A stretch of DNA of 64,000 nucleotides from Chelydra serpentina (taxonomy: Eukaryota > Chordata > Testudines > Chelydridae). A program made the position numbers and the translations under genes. Shown here in pieces: positions 22,190-32,783 of this stretch (within the stretch, counting starts at the first letter, position 1; every line of letters starts with the position of its first letter). The notes under the pieces were generated by a model. The model did no database searches. It was not told the DNA's origin and saw only the letters and a list, made by a program, of their open reading frames with translations. The stretch spans positions 79,104,501 to 79,168,500 of the forward strand of contig JBAIAC010000004.1 of the NCBI GenBank assembly GCA_037349315.1, given 5' to 3'.

Positions 22190-23600
22190 ATCACCCAGCA
22201 CACACAGTGCCAGGTTATGCTGTCTCAATGTCCAGCAGCTTTGGCTAAAAGTGTGATGCAACCAATTTCCAGGTTTTTTTGGTCTCACTTTAGGACAGTT
22301 ACCACTAAGATTACAGATTTCCTTTAATATGGGAAGAAAACAAGGCCACCAAAGTCTAAATCTAAATGAAACTAAGCACCAATTTTATACCACAGTGAGG
22401 GTAATCTAAGGGTTCCTGCATCAAACTGAGAATGCTAAGAACCAAACTAAAAAGTAAACAAGGAGCATTTACTCTTACCATATCTTATAACACACTGAAT
22501 TCTATATATTTTAATTCCTTTTTAGGAATGGTAAATTTAAATAAGCCTCTTCTCTCACACTTCTGAGCAATAATAGAAGAATCTTTGAGCTAAAAATAGA
22601 CAGGCTGAAAATCCTAGGCTTCTTTTAAGTAATAAATATTACTACAACACCAAACATGAACTTCAAAAAAAAATAAAAATTCAGTGGAACAACTGTAAAA
22701 ATAAGCTAATCTAAGGCACCCCAATCTCAATGGTGTCCTGCTTCACCACAAGACATGGGGCAGTATACCTGACTACTTCATTGCCTGCTTTCCTGACAGA
22801 ATGTGTCAGCCCCAAGAAGAGCAGGATAAGAATTTAAGACTGGCTCTGCTTGAGACTACAGAGTATCTAGAGAAGGATGACTCCCATCCCCAACATGGCC
22901 AACCAAGGCAACCCAGGAGACGTGAAGCTGAGAAATTAACCACCACTCATAGCTCCTTGATTCTCTGCACTAGCTTTGAAAGTAGTAGGTTAATGCAATC
23001 TAGAGATTGCACTAATTTGCTCCAGCCAGCTGCAGTCACCAAAGGCCCATACACCACTTGGGGATATCCCACCTCAACATACTCTATCCGATTCTCACTC
23101 CCTGCTCCTGAGAGCAGTCTTTGAACCATGAACAAGCAGGAGAGAACTATTTCTGCCAGGCCAGAATGAGATTTGTGGGTGATTTAACTTTTTTTTTTTT
23201 TAAACTGCTACATGAGCTGAATAGCTCAAATATCTGCCCCCAAATTATGGATTGTGACCACCTGAGTTATTTTGAAACAACACATTTGAACCTCAGGCTG
23301 AAAGCTTGAACACGACAAATCTACCAGGACTGATAGCCACTAACACATCATAGTAAGAAATCAACAGACCATCATGACAAACTGATATTTTAATCATGTA
23401 GCTGAAATGGAGACATGCAGCCACACCCCAATATATACACATATAGTCCAGTAAAATTCCAATTTACTGGACCTCCCCAATTAGATAACTAGCAGTATAT
23501 TGCAGCTAGTCCCTGAGTCTTCAAGCTTCAGTTTTGGTAAGATGTAAAGCTCTTTAATGCTGAAATTGAACTCCTGCAAAGCTTTTAAACTATGTGGGAA
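22190..23600. other. Intron sequence without recognised feature
   Basis: No exon or element termini were recognised. The plus-strand frame at 22801-23124 has no recognisable domain. Confidence 0.5.
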
Positions 23601-23606
23601 CTCTGA

Positions 23607-23901
23607 GGTCTTGTCTACACTACAGGGAAAAGTCAATCTAAGCTATGCAATTTGAGTTACATGAATAGCATAACTCAAGTCGATGTAGCTTAGATCTACT
23701 TACCGCGGTGTCCACACTACGCGATGTTGATGGGCGACGCTCTCCCGTCGACTCCCCTTACTCTTCTCGATCCGGTATAGTACAGGAGTTGACGGGAGAC
23801 CGATCTGTGGTCGATTTAGCGGGTCTTCACTAGACCCGCTAAATCAACTGCAGATGCATCGATCACCGAGCATCGATCCCCCAGTAAATATAGACAAGCC
23901 C
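23607..23901. mobile_element. Harbinger-like MITE (6362 family)
   Basis: This 295-bp copy has ends GGTCTTGTCTACACTA and TATAGACAAGCCC, flanked by TGA on both sides (23604-23606 and 23902-23904). The interior shares the TGTAGCTTAGATC..., GTTGACGGGAGAC and CTAGACCCGCTAAATC arrangement of the group. TGA is one change from the usual TTA target. Confidence 0.75.
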
Positions 23902-24105
23902 TGAGTTTGTCATGCAAAGCTCAGCAGGACTGAAGTCTAAGGATGCCAGATGATACAAAAAATTATCTGAATTGCTTGATTGGCAGCAATCAAAATATAC
24001 AAACACAGAAAACATCCTCCAGTAAACACATACAAATGTATAAATGTATATTAAAGCATATTTGTGTACACAATTATATAGATTTCATATATATATTATA
24101 TATAT

Positions 24106-24762
24106 TGTGACAAAGTTCCTCCTCTACCTTGGTGAGTCCTGCGCTTATTGGCAGATTTTGATCGCCTCAGAGATCTTCCCCTCTGGTAGAACCCACAGTC
24201 AAATTCCTCCTGTGTCTGATCAGGAGTTGGGAGGTTTGGGGGGAACCCGGGTCCGCCCTCTACTCCGGGTTCCAGCCCAGGGCCCTGTGGATTGCAGTTG
24301 TCTATAGGGTTTCCTGTAACAGCTGCATGACAGCTACAACTCCCTGGGCTACTTCCCCACGGCCTCCGCCCAACACCTTCTTTATGCTTACTGCAGGACC
24401 TTCCTCCTGATGGTCTGTTAATGCTTGTACTCCTCAGTCCTTCAACTCTTCTCACTCTCAACTCCTTGTGTGCCTCTTGCTCCCAGCTCCTCGCACGCAA
24501 CACCACAAACTGAAGGGAGCTCTTTTTTAAACCCAGGTGCCCTGATTAGCCTGCCTGTCTTAATTGATTCTAGCAGGTTCTTCTTAATTGGCTCCAGGTG
24601 TCCTAATTAGCCTGCCTGCCTTAAATTGGTTCCAGAACGTTCCTGCTTGTTCTAGTGCAGCCCCTGCTCTGGTCACTCAGGGAACAGAAAACTATTCATC
24701 CAATGGCCAGTATATTTGCCTTCTATCAGACTTCTGTACCCCACTTGTCTGGGTCTGTCACA
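24106..24762. repeat. Solo-LTR-like repeat inserted in a TA microsatellite
   Basis: This 657-bp GC-rich block starts TGTGACAAAG and ends TCTGTCACA, so its ends are inverted (TGTGACA/TGTCACA) and obey the TG...CA rule. It is flanked by ATAT on both sides within an AT-rich microsatellite, so the target duplication cannot be proved. Internal subrepeats CCTGATTAGCCTGCCTG and CCTAATTAGCCTGCCTG lie at 24540 and 24600. No coding frame is credible. It could instead be a TIR DNA element. Confidence 0.5.
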
Positions 24763-25369
24763 ATATATATATACACACACATATATACATACACACACAC
24801 ACACAGCATACCCTTTTAAAAAATATATAAAATGTGTCCATTCCCAAGGTACGTAGGATGGATGTACTAATTGCTCTATGACAAAATGTTTTAAAATTAC
24901 AAGAGTCGAAGAAAAACTAAACTAAAAAGACTCCACCTACATTTCTACCCATTTACACCAACTTCCCAACCCTCAGACAGCATCTTATTCAAATGGTGGG
25001 CCCTGTCCCATGCCTTTATGGTCAAACATGGGCTCTGTCACACCTACAAGAGAAGTGAGTTCCCCAGAACTGTTGACTCATGCAGTTAAATTGGCCTCAA
25101 TCAACGAAAGAGGCAGTTAAGACCGAAACCATTCAGAGCCCTGTAGATCAAAGTAAACACCTTGAATTGCATACAGAAGTAAATAAAAAGCTAGTACAAC
25201 TTACTAACCGGTATAATGTTCCCTGAAGCTAATATCCACAAGCCAGGAGAAAGCTGTATTCCAAGATAGATTCAGCTTCCAAGAGACCTTTAAGAGTAGC
25301 TCTCATCCAACCAGAGCTAGCATGGATATATCTACTTGAGCCAGGCATCCCACCCCTAGCTCCAACTTC

Positions 25370-25560
25370 GGATGCAGATTAGAACCCTGTGGTACCCCAC
25401 AAGAGAAATTCCTCTAAGGTGGACTAAGGATTGGACCTACCACTGAAACATGTAATTCTATCTACTCCAGCTATCATCCACAGAGATGTCAACAATATTT
25501 CATGGTCAAAATATACGAAGGGCAGCTGACAGATCTAAGGAAACTAGCATGGATGCTTGA
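25370..25560 (-). pseudogene. Decayed non-LTR reverse transcriptase fragment
   Basis: Two RT landmarks appear on the minus strand in the right order and distance: SLDLSAAL near 25525-25548 (motif like LDLSAAFDTVDH) and SCGVPQGSN near 25376-25404 (motif GVPQGS). The wording LDLSAA is typical of the L2/Rex1 side rather than CR1 (FLDFSKAFD). Stops and indels fill the rest. The block at 25313-25360 resembles the end of a MITE (TATATCTACTTGAG), so the relic may itself be interrupted. Confidence 0.5.
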
Positions 25561-25839
25561 ACCACTGTCCATCACTAAGAAGATGCAACCTGCACTGTGG
25601 GACTGCTGAGCCCTCCAAACCCATCAACCTGTGCTGCTGATGTCAAACTACAAGGCTCTGACAGGCACTGCACTTACACAGCCATCCACAGGCAGGAACA
25701 CACCCAACCGAGTTACATGAATGATCTCCCAGCCACTCATGAACCATCAATGGAGAGGCTTCAGCCAATTCTCTCAAGTCTTGCACCCCAGAACTGTATC
25801 ATCTTGCACTGATCAGAAGCCTGGCCAGTATTATCTCAT

Positions 25840-26347
25840 TACCTAGTTTGCCACTTCTTCAGAGGAAAATGGACATACACCAGCCTTTATCAGCTGAGCT
25901 GAGATTCTCTTAGCACTTCAACCAAAAACGCATTGTTTTAGGTAAAATATAAAACAGATTTATTAACTACAGAAAGGTAGATTTTAAGTGATTACAAGTA
26001 GCAGGCACAGAGATCAAAGTTGGTTACCTAAGGAACAAAAATAGAAACAGAGCCTAAAATCTAACAAACAAACTAAGCAAGATTTGAAACAAACAATGTC
26101 TCTCCCTAACAGATGGTATAAGCAGGTTACATTCCTCAGTACACAGACTGGAGCACTTTCGACCCTGGGACTAAACTTCCTCAGTTCAAAGGGGTTTTTT
26201 TGCAAACATTCTTTCAGCTGTTAGAAAGATCATTGCTGTGACATGGGCTAGCCCATTCCCAGGGCGTACATCCCTTCTCCAAGAAGCCTCCGGGATAGTA
26301 TATTGTGTGTGGATGTGCCGTTAACGACCGTCTGGCCAGTGATGGCT
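25840..26347. other. Host DNA of the Penelope insertion (left part)
   Basis: Sequence without recognised coding content, continuing after the insertion at 27293-27410. The text TTTATTAACTACAGAAAGGTAGATTTTAAGTGATTACAAGT looks like a dispersed repeat that I have no name for. Confidence 0.4.
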
Positions 26348-26358
26348 ACTCTTATGTT

Positions 26359-27281
26359 AGGTTTAAGTGTAGTAGCCGTGTTAGTCTGTGTCAGCAAAAC
26401 GAAAAGAAGAAAGAAAAACTTATAGCACCTTAGAGACTAACAAATTTATTTCAGCATAAGCTTTCGTGGGTTAATACCCACTTCATCGGATGCATGGAAT
26501 GAAATACACTGTAGACAGATATTTATACAGTCAGAGAAACATGATAAGGTCGAGGTGTATAGACCAATCTTAAGAGGCTAATTAGTTGAGAGGAACCATG
26601 ACAGCAGGGGAAGAAAAAACTTTTGAAGTGATAAACAAGATGGTCACACAGGTGTGAATGAGGATCGTTAACTTAAGGGAAATAGATTCAATTAACGTAA
26701 TGGCCGAGCCATTCCAAATCTCTATTTAATCCGGAGGCAACGCAATCTAGTTTGCATATCAATTCGAGTTCAATAGTTTCTCTTTGAAGTCTGCTTTTGG
26801 AGTTAATCTGTCGCAACACTGCTATCCTCAAGTCTGTCACTGAGTGATTAGGGAGGTTGAAGTGTTCTCCTACTGGTTTTTGAATGTTATGATTCCTGAT
26901 GTCAGATTTATGTCCATTTATTCTTTTGCGTAGAGACTGTCCGGTTTGGCCAATGTACATGGCAGAGGGGCATTGCTGGCACATGATGGCATATATCACA
27001 TTGGTAGATGTGCAGGTGAATGAGCCCCTGATGGCGTGGCGGATGTGAGTAGGCCCTGTGATGGTATCACTTGAATCGATATGTTGACAGAGTTGGCATC
27101 GGGCTTTGTTGCAAGGATAGGTTCCTGGGTTGGTGTTTTTGTTGTATGGTGTGTGGTTGCTGGTGAGTATTTGCTTCAGGTTGGGGGGCTGTCTGTAAGC
27201 AAGGATTGGTCTGTCCCCCAAGATCTGTGAGAGTGAGGGATCATCTTTTAGGATAGGTTGTAGATCTTTGATGATCATACA
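26359..27281 (-). mobile_element. Penelope-like element, 5' truncated, 11-bp target duplication
   Basis: This 923-bp insertion is flanked by ACTCTTATGTT at 26348-26358 and again at 27282-27292, an exact 11-bp target-site duplication. On the minus strand it contains the 3' end of a Penelope ORF and then a 3' tail (26359-26680) with the GATGAAGTGGGT...CCCACGAAAGCTTATGC theme. The tail recurs at 59371-59900 and 48582-48620. The reverse transcriptase part is missing. Confidence 0.88.
26688..27281 (-). CDS. Penelope-like GIY-YIG endonuclease domain (partial ORF)
   Basis: This open frame encodes the C-terminal endonuclease of a Penelope-like retroelement, which nicks DNA to prime reverse transcription. 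In order: a Cys linker PCNKARCQLCQHI, the core VIYAIMCQQCPSAMYIGQTG followed by QSLRKRINGHKSDIRN (GIY-YIG motif with the catalytic Arg), VGEHFNLPNHS with its conserved His and Asn, and a C-terminal helix with RETIELELICKL (catalytic Glu). All expected catalytic positions look present and the frame is uninterrupted. The apparent start codon at 27311 lies in the flanking target DNA, so the natural start is lost and the piece is a fragment of a protein usually over 600 residues long. Confidence 0.88.
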   Translation of the reverse strand, partial: CMIIKDLQPILKDDPSLSQILGDRPILAYRQPPNLKQILTSNHTPYNKNTNPGTYPCNKARCQLCQHIDSSDTITGPTHIRHAIRGSFTCTSTNVIYAIMCQQCPSAMYIGQTGQSLRKRINGHKSDIRNHNIQKPVGEHFNLPNHSVTDLRIAVLRQINSKSRLQRETIELELICKLDCVASGLNRDLEWLGHYVN

Positions 27282-27529
27282 ACTCTTATGTTGTAACTGA
27301 AAGGCTGGCAATGGGCATTCCCAACCTCACAACATATTTCATTAACTCATATATAGTAATACTTCATAACTTCACATACAATGATAGTACATACAATCTA
27401 ACAGGATATTAATGTTTAACAGCTCAAAATCTTTAAAAATCACAAGCCACACTTTGTATAAAACATATCATAATTATACAAGAGTGGTGAATATGGAGAT
27501 TCCAGGGTGCTACTTTGAGGTACAACGTG

Positions 27530-28125
27530 TCAAGATGATAAAACAGTCAGTCCTAAGAGAGCATCCACAGAGTCCTGTGCAATTAAATAATGCTCGGTGA
27601 ATATGTGGGAAGACACCCACGTAGCTGCCTTACAAATGTCTGTGATTGGTACATTGGTCAGGAAAGCTATTGAGGTGGAAAGTGATCTCGTGGAGTGCGT
27701 TTTAGGCCCTGGCGGCATTTGCAAATCATGCCAACGATAACAAAGGTTAATACAACTGGAGATCCATTTTGAAAGCCTTTGTTTAGATATGGCTGATGCT
27801 TTTGATCTTTCCGCAATAGAAATAAATGAGTTTGATGTCTTTCTGAAAGGTTTGGTTCGTTCAAGATATAAGGCTTAGCACTCTTCTAACATCTAGCATG
27901 TGGAACATGGCCTCCCATTTATTTTCATGTGGTTTAGGGAAGAACGATGGAAGATGAATAGGCTGATTCAGGTGGAATGAGAAAGGTATTTTAGGTAGAA
28001 ACTTTGGGTGTGGTCTTAATGTAACTATCTTTGAAGATTGTACAGGGAGGTACACCACGAGAGCTCCTATTTCCCCCCCTCTTAGAGTGAATGTGATGGT
28101 CACGAGAAAGGCCGTTTTCATAGAT
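27530..28125 (-). pseudogene. DIRS copy B: tyrosine recombinase (broken)
   Basis: The catalytic half of a DIRS tyrosine recombinase, which integrates circular cDNA without leaving target duplications. Read on the minus strand: KTAFLVTITFTLRGGEIGAL (first Arg region, damaged), VTLRPHPKFLPKIPF, FFPKPHENK, then after frame changes HSTRS (the H-x-x-R box, near 27690), FLTNVPITDICKAATWVSSH and IFTEHYL with the candidate nucleophilic Tyr. Three frames are needed, so it is not functional. It follows directly on gag of copy B with no reverse transcriptase between. Confidence 0.82.
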
Positions 28126-28350
28126 ATGGGTAGGTTATTTCATAGGTATGAACAAGCAGGTTGCCACAGACTCAAATGGGGGACCACTGAGGCATCGTAT
28201 GCTGAGGTTCCAAGGTGGAGTGGGATCTCAGACTTCAGCAGTCCTAGGTGGTGATGGCAAATGGGTAGGTACCGCATACACATCCGGGGGAGGGGGGGCG
28301 GGATGTATACAGCAGCGACATTGGTACGCTGCAGTGGAGACTTAGGTGCA

Positions 28351-29188
28351 TCAGACATTAGTGTATTGGCAATCTAAATTCATTGGTACCATGGAAGTAA
28401 TTTGCCTCGGTATCATAGGGGACATTTGCATCAGTGCTGTTGTTGACGATGTCGTCGGCGCTGGGATCGCGCTGTGTTTCACAAAGTGTCCAGCAGGTGG
28501 CGCCGTAGATCTTGTCAGTGCTGATGTACTCGGTGGCTCATATCTAGTTGGTGGTGTCGGTACCATCTTTGAGACTCCAATCTTTTCCTTACCCCTATTA
28601 CTTGATGATGCCGTCTTGTCCAGTCCTGCCATCTTGGGGTCCTTGAACTTACTGGTGATATTACCAGAGGCCCCAGGGGCATCACAGGTATTCAGTCTCA
28701 TACCTGTCAGTGCTGAAGCTAATGATCTCTCAGGGACCTCTTTCTTTTTGGTGGCTCCTTTTTAGGCGAACTTGAAGCTTGCTTTTTAGTGTATTTTCAC
28801 AGGGACTCTGTTATTTTCTCTTCATAACTAGCAGGGAGGGTGGCATGGCTGATGTTGATGCTGACAGCAACCGTTGTCCAGGCAGGGTTCCAGGACCAGG
28901 GTCTGAAGCTGAGCTCTCCATCAGTTTTAATTTCAGCTCATGGTTTTCTTGAGTCTGTGCCTTAAGTTTAAGGCAATACACACAATTTTGGGGAACGCGT
29001 GCCTCTTCCAGGCAATGAACGCAAAGGGAGTGACCATCACTGACTCGGATGGCCTCCCAGCAGTAGAGACACCGTTTGTAATTGGGGGATCTGAGCATAA
29101 CACCCTTTATAGGGATCACTTCTCTGAAGGGAAGATATGTAGAAACTACTACTCTAATCAATAGGGTAATGATAAATAACGAAGACAA
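28351..29188 (-). pseudogene. DIRS copy B: gag-like ORF
   Basis: Minus-strand gag-like region. A zinc-knuckle-like block KRCLYCWEAIRVSDGHSLCV then HCLEEARVPQNCVYCLKL lies near 29000-29090 (C-x2-C, D-G-H, C-x2-C, C-x2-C). A Ser/Pro-rich linker with PPTRYEPPSTSALTRST follows. Two main open frames cover it, fewer breaks than in copy A, suggesting a younger copy. The 5' inverted repeat follows at 29330-29533. Confidence 0.72.
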
Positions 29189-29329
29189 AAAATGTTTGGA
29201 AAGAAGAAAAAAGAAAAAAACGGGAACAACTCTAAATGACTAAAATCCTAACTGAAACACTGTCACTATGAAAAATGAGAACAAAGACACTAAGAACTCG
29301 CTAGAAAGGGCTCTGCTAGGGACTCCATC

Positions 29330-29533
29330 TCAGGACAAGGGCAGTTGAGAAGGAATCGAAAGCAATTTGGCCGCACAGCACTATATAACTGCCAAACCTG
29401 GCGCCCAAAGGGGGGAGTGCATGTGTGGTCCAAAAAGGCACTACTACTGAAAATCTCAAATCCTAGGTGCAGAGACGCAGATACATCTAAGGTGGAGCAC
29501 TCACAGGGACACTACTCGAAGAAGAACCTCTAG
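29330..29533 (-). repeat. DIRS copy B 5' inverted terminal repeat
   Basis: On the minus strand the element opens AGAGGTTCTTCTTCGAGTAG then TGTCCCTGTGAGTGCTCCAC, the terminal motif GGTTCTTCGAG shared with copies C and E. No matching 3' terminus was found near 27410-27530, so the other end is lost or diverged. Confidence 0.65.
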
Positions 29534-29539
29534 TTCCCC

Positions 29540-30215
29540 CAATCTTATTCCCATTTTAGCACTTACACGAAGTGAACACATTACGATGAATAAGATTTTG
29601 GGAAGGAAATACTTGTGCATCCCCTCACAATACCTTCATGGCTCTCTTAGCTCATGCTGTATCAAATACCTATCTGAAAACATATGGACTGACAATGGGT
29701 CAGCCATTTTATCCAACAGTTATCAGTAATATATGCACAATAGAGGACCCCATTCTTTCTTAAAGCAAAGACTACAAATACTTTAGTAGCCACCAATGCT
29801 GCATTGAACAGCCCAGCTTCAGAGTTCTGACTCCGATCCTGTATCTCAGATGAAATATGACGGTGCTAACCTTTTAATTGTCTAATTGAAGGCCTAGACC
29901 TAAATTCTCAGCTGTTTTGTCTCCCATACCCACCATTATAGGCTTAATGGAAGCCAAATTCTAAAGCTACTACACAGCAGTATTACTGAATCCTTTTCTG
30001 TATTATAAAATTGCACTGGTATATTGATTTTTTTTTTTAATCTATTGAGTTCAGTTAGTGCGAACCTCTACTGAAGATACACTTAAACCTGATTTTTGTT
30101 TCACGTTGGACAGTTTTTAAATAGAACAAAGGCCTATTTCACAAGGCCTAGTCCGTTTTTAGAAACAGTGTGCATTTATCCTTATTTTAGCCTCGACTCA
30201 GTAATAAATAATCTC
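29540..30215. other. Intron sequence without recognised feature
   Basis: AT-rich DNA leading to exon 9. No element ends or coding motifs found. Confidence 0.55.
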
Positions 30216-30219
30216 TTAC

Positions 30220-30321
30220 CTCTCCCTTCCTCCAATCTATGCCTCCTGTTTACACGCTGCCGCTTTTCCTCTTGCCGTAGCTGAAGGTGCTCTTCAATAT
30301 TAACCCCGGGAACAGGGACAG
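30220..30321 (-). CDS. MYCBP2: MYCBP2 exon 9 of window (charged helix)
   Basis: This 102-bp exon encodes VPVPGVNIEEHLQLRQEEKR and QRVNRRHRLEEGR. It is highly charged and probably a single helix or coiled segment within the RLD insert. Acceptor attgatgtag|CT, donor AGA G|gtaaga. It is flanked by the two longest repeat-filled introns: 13.6 kb downstream with DIRS copy B and Penelope, and 6.5 kb upstream with DIRS copy C. Confidence 0.95.
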
Positions 30322-30329
30322 CTACATCA

Positions 30330-31085
30330 ATTCATAAATAAAAAATAAAAAATCTATGTTTAAATAATATGATGAATGTGACAAAACCTGTAACAGCCAA
30401 GAAAATGAAAGCTAAGGCTCGATATTTTGTCCTTTATATAGCTATGCTGAGATGTTTAGGAATAAAGGAAGGAGGCAATATAATGATTTCAGAATGGACT
30501 GTCAGCCTCAATTTTGGATCTCTTTACTTTCATAAGTTTGTCACAATTTCAACATTTAATAGTGTTCTGTACTTCCTATTTATTAGCTAAACACAGTTTT
30601 AGAGTTTGTTAAGAGAGTTTGGTTGTTTTCACCCCAAATTTCCAGTAAACATAAGACCAGAGAACTTATAAGTTGACAAATTCTATTTAAAACAAGGCTG
30701 ATCTATTTAAACTTTTCTTTAGGTACAGCACATATGACAGCAACATGAAAATGAATACCATTGTGTTTCAATTAGCAGCTCATTTTAGAAATAGTGGCAT
30801 GATTTTTATTAATTCAATTATGTGTCAAGCTTGTATATCAACCTTGTTATTTTTGGCATGTTGATCAATTTAATACCAAGTTATAACACCTTGAAAACAG
30901 GAGTTTGTAATGGAAAGATTAATACAAACTTAACTGCAGGCATAGGGCAACAGAGAGACACTAATATTAAAATACCCATAAGCTTATTTGAAGTATGATT
31001 CTACTCTGAAAAGTGACCATGAAAATGGCATCTTTTATCCAACAGATCTCCTTGATTGTATTCAGAGTTGCATCTGAATATTTAA
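30330..31085. other. Intron sequence without recognised feature
   Basis: AT-rich DNA between exon 9 and DIRS copy C. Nothing recognised. Confidence 0.55.
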
Positions 31086-31094
31086 GTGACAGAA

Positions 31095-31420
31095 AGAGAA
31101 AGTTACTTACCTGTAACTGGAGGTTCATTGAGACGTGTGTTCCCAATTTGGATTCCACACACACCAGAACCAGAAGGTTTTCCTAGAAGTGTCCGTTAAC
31201 CTGCACATGCATTGTACTTCCCCTTATGCTCACAGTAGAGGGTATAATAAGTTGTGCGGGTTGACGCCTCTCCAGTATTTCTCTTACTGCTGAACAGTCC
31301 AATCCACAGCAGAGGGAATGGAGGGCAGGTATTGGAATCCAAATAGGAACCTCACACATCTTTTCCGTAACTGGCGTTCATTGAGATGTGTTGCTCATGT
31401 CCATTCCATCCGGAGAGGGA
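31095..31420 (-). repeat. DIRS copy C 3' terminal block (ITR plus internal complementary region)
   Basis: Three versions of one terminal motif lie here: forward GTAACTGGAGGTTCATTGAG at 31114, inverted GGAATCCAAATAGGAACCTC at 31334, and forward GTAACTGGCGTTCATTGAGA at 31368. DIRS elements carry a short internal complementary region beside one ITR, used to circularise the cDNA. This layout fits that model. Confidence 0.7.
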
Positions 31421-31639
31421 ACAAAGAGAGCACAAAGCCTCTCCCCGTCCCCCAGATTTGAAAGCATCTTCTTTCCTTATTGGTCCTTCTGGGCAGGTGC
31501 CAACCAGGTTATCTGAGCTTCTTAACCTCTTACAGGTTAAGCAATTCAGTACCGCTGCAAGGAGGGATTTTATACTACCCTTATCTTTTTGTTTATGACA
31601 GGCATGCAGATTGCAACACAGCTCTGCTGAACCCAGCGT

Positions 31640-32600
31640 CGTCCCTGGCCTGCTGAGAGATGGCATAATGAGCAGTGAACATGTGAACAGAGGACCACAT
31701 TATGGCTCTACAGATGTCCTAGATACGGATGTGTGCCAGGAAGGCCGCCAAAGACACCTGCGCTCTCGTCGAGTGGGCTCTGGCAATCGACAGCGGGAGA
31801 ACCCCCGCCAGGTCGTAACAGGTCCTTAGGCACGAGGTAATCCAATTGGAAATCCTCTGCGAGGACACTGGGTGACACTTCATCCTATCTGCTGTAGCAA
31901 TGAAGAGTTGAGTCGATTTACGGAAAGGCTTGTTACGATCTAAGTAGAAAGCCTAGGCCCTGTGAATGTCGAGGGTGTGAAGTCGCCTCTCTTCACTGGT
32001 CTTGTGCGGTTTGGGACAGAACACCAGGAGGAAGATGTTCTGGTTCATATGTAAGGTGGAGACCACCTTTGGCAGGAAGGTCGGGTGGGGCCGCAACTGA
32101 ACCTTATCTTTGTAGAAGACCGTACACGGCAGTTCTGAGGTCAAGGCTTTAATTTCAGAGACCCGTCTCGCCGACGTCACTGCCACCAGGAATGCGACCT
32201 TCCATGACAGATGGGAAAAGGAGCAGGAACCCAAAGGGCGGGCCAGTGAGCCTAGAGAGGACCAAGGTAAGATCCTACTGCAGGACAGGAGCCCGTATCT
32301 GCAGGAAGAGTCTCTCCTGTCATGGTCCCTTCAGGAATCTGACTGTCATGTCATGGGAAAACACTGTCTTGTCCTTGGATCGGCGGGTGATAAGCGGAGA
32401 TGGCTGTGAGATGCACTCTAATGGAAGTGTGTGCCAGGTCCTGGTTCCTCAAATGGAGCAGGTAGTCCAGGACAGCCTGTATGGAAGAATGCGAGGGAGA
32501 GATGCCCTGTTCAGATGCCGAGCAGGAAAGCCTCGTCCAGTTGGCCAGGTAAGTCAGTCTAGTTGAGGGCTTCCTACTTTACAGGAGGACCTCTTGGATT
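31640..32600 (-). pseudogene. DIRS copy C: tyrosine recombinase (broken)
   Basis: Minus-strand recombinase of the phage-integrase fold. FLVAVTSARRVSEIKALTS with the first catalytic Arg lies near 32150-32195, then KDKVQLRPHPTFLPKVVST, VFCPKPHKTSEE and LDIHRA. The second half is in another frame: AHSTRAQ (H-x-x-R box, about 31760-31782) and DICRAIMWSSVHMFTAHYA with the nucleophilic Tyr, separated by one stop. N-terminal core-binding parts are visible near 32300-32560. It is broken by frameshifts and one stop. Confidence 0.82.
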
Positions 32601-32783
32601 CCTTCCGAACAGGTCCGCTCCTTTGGTTCAGCCACTCAGCATCCACCCCAAGAGATGGAGGGACCCGAGGTTGGGGTGTAGGAGTTGACCATGGTCCTGT
32701 GACAGCAAGTCCAGTCAGCTGGGTGGGGGCCAGAGTGGGGCCACTGACAGGCTCATGAGCGTGCTGAACTAGTGCTGGCAAGG

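Noticed and set aside
24096..24506. 136-codon minus-strand frame
   Set aside because: Lies in the LTR-like repeat and lacks any recognisable domain.
24080..24830. CRISPR-like or satellite array
   Set aside because: Only simple AT/AC microsatellites and an interspersed element; no regularly spaced repeats with unique spacers. None was seen anywhere in the window.
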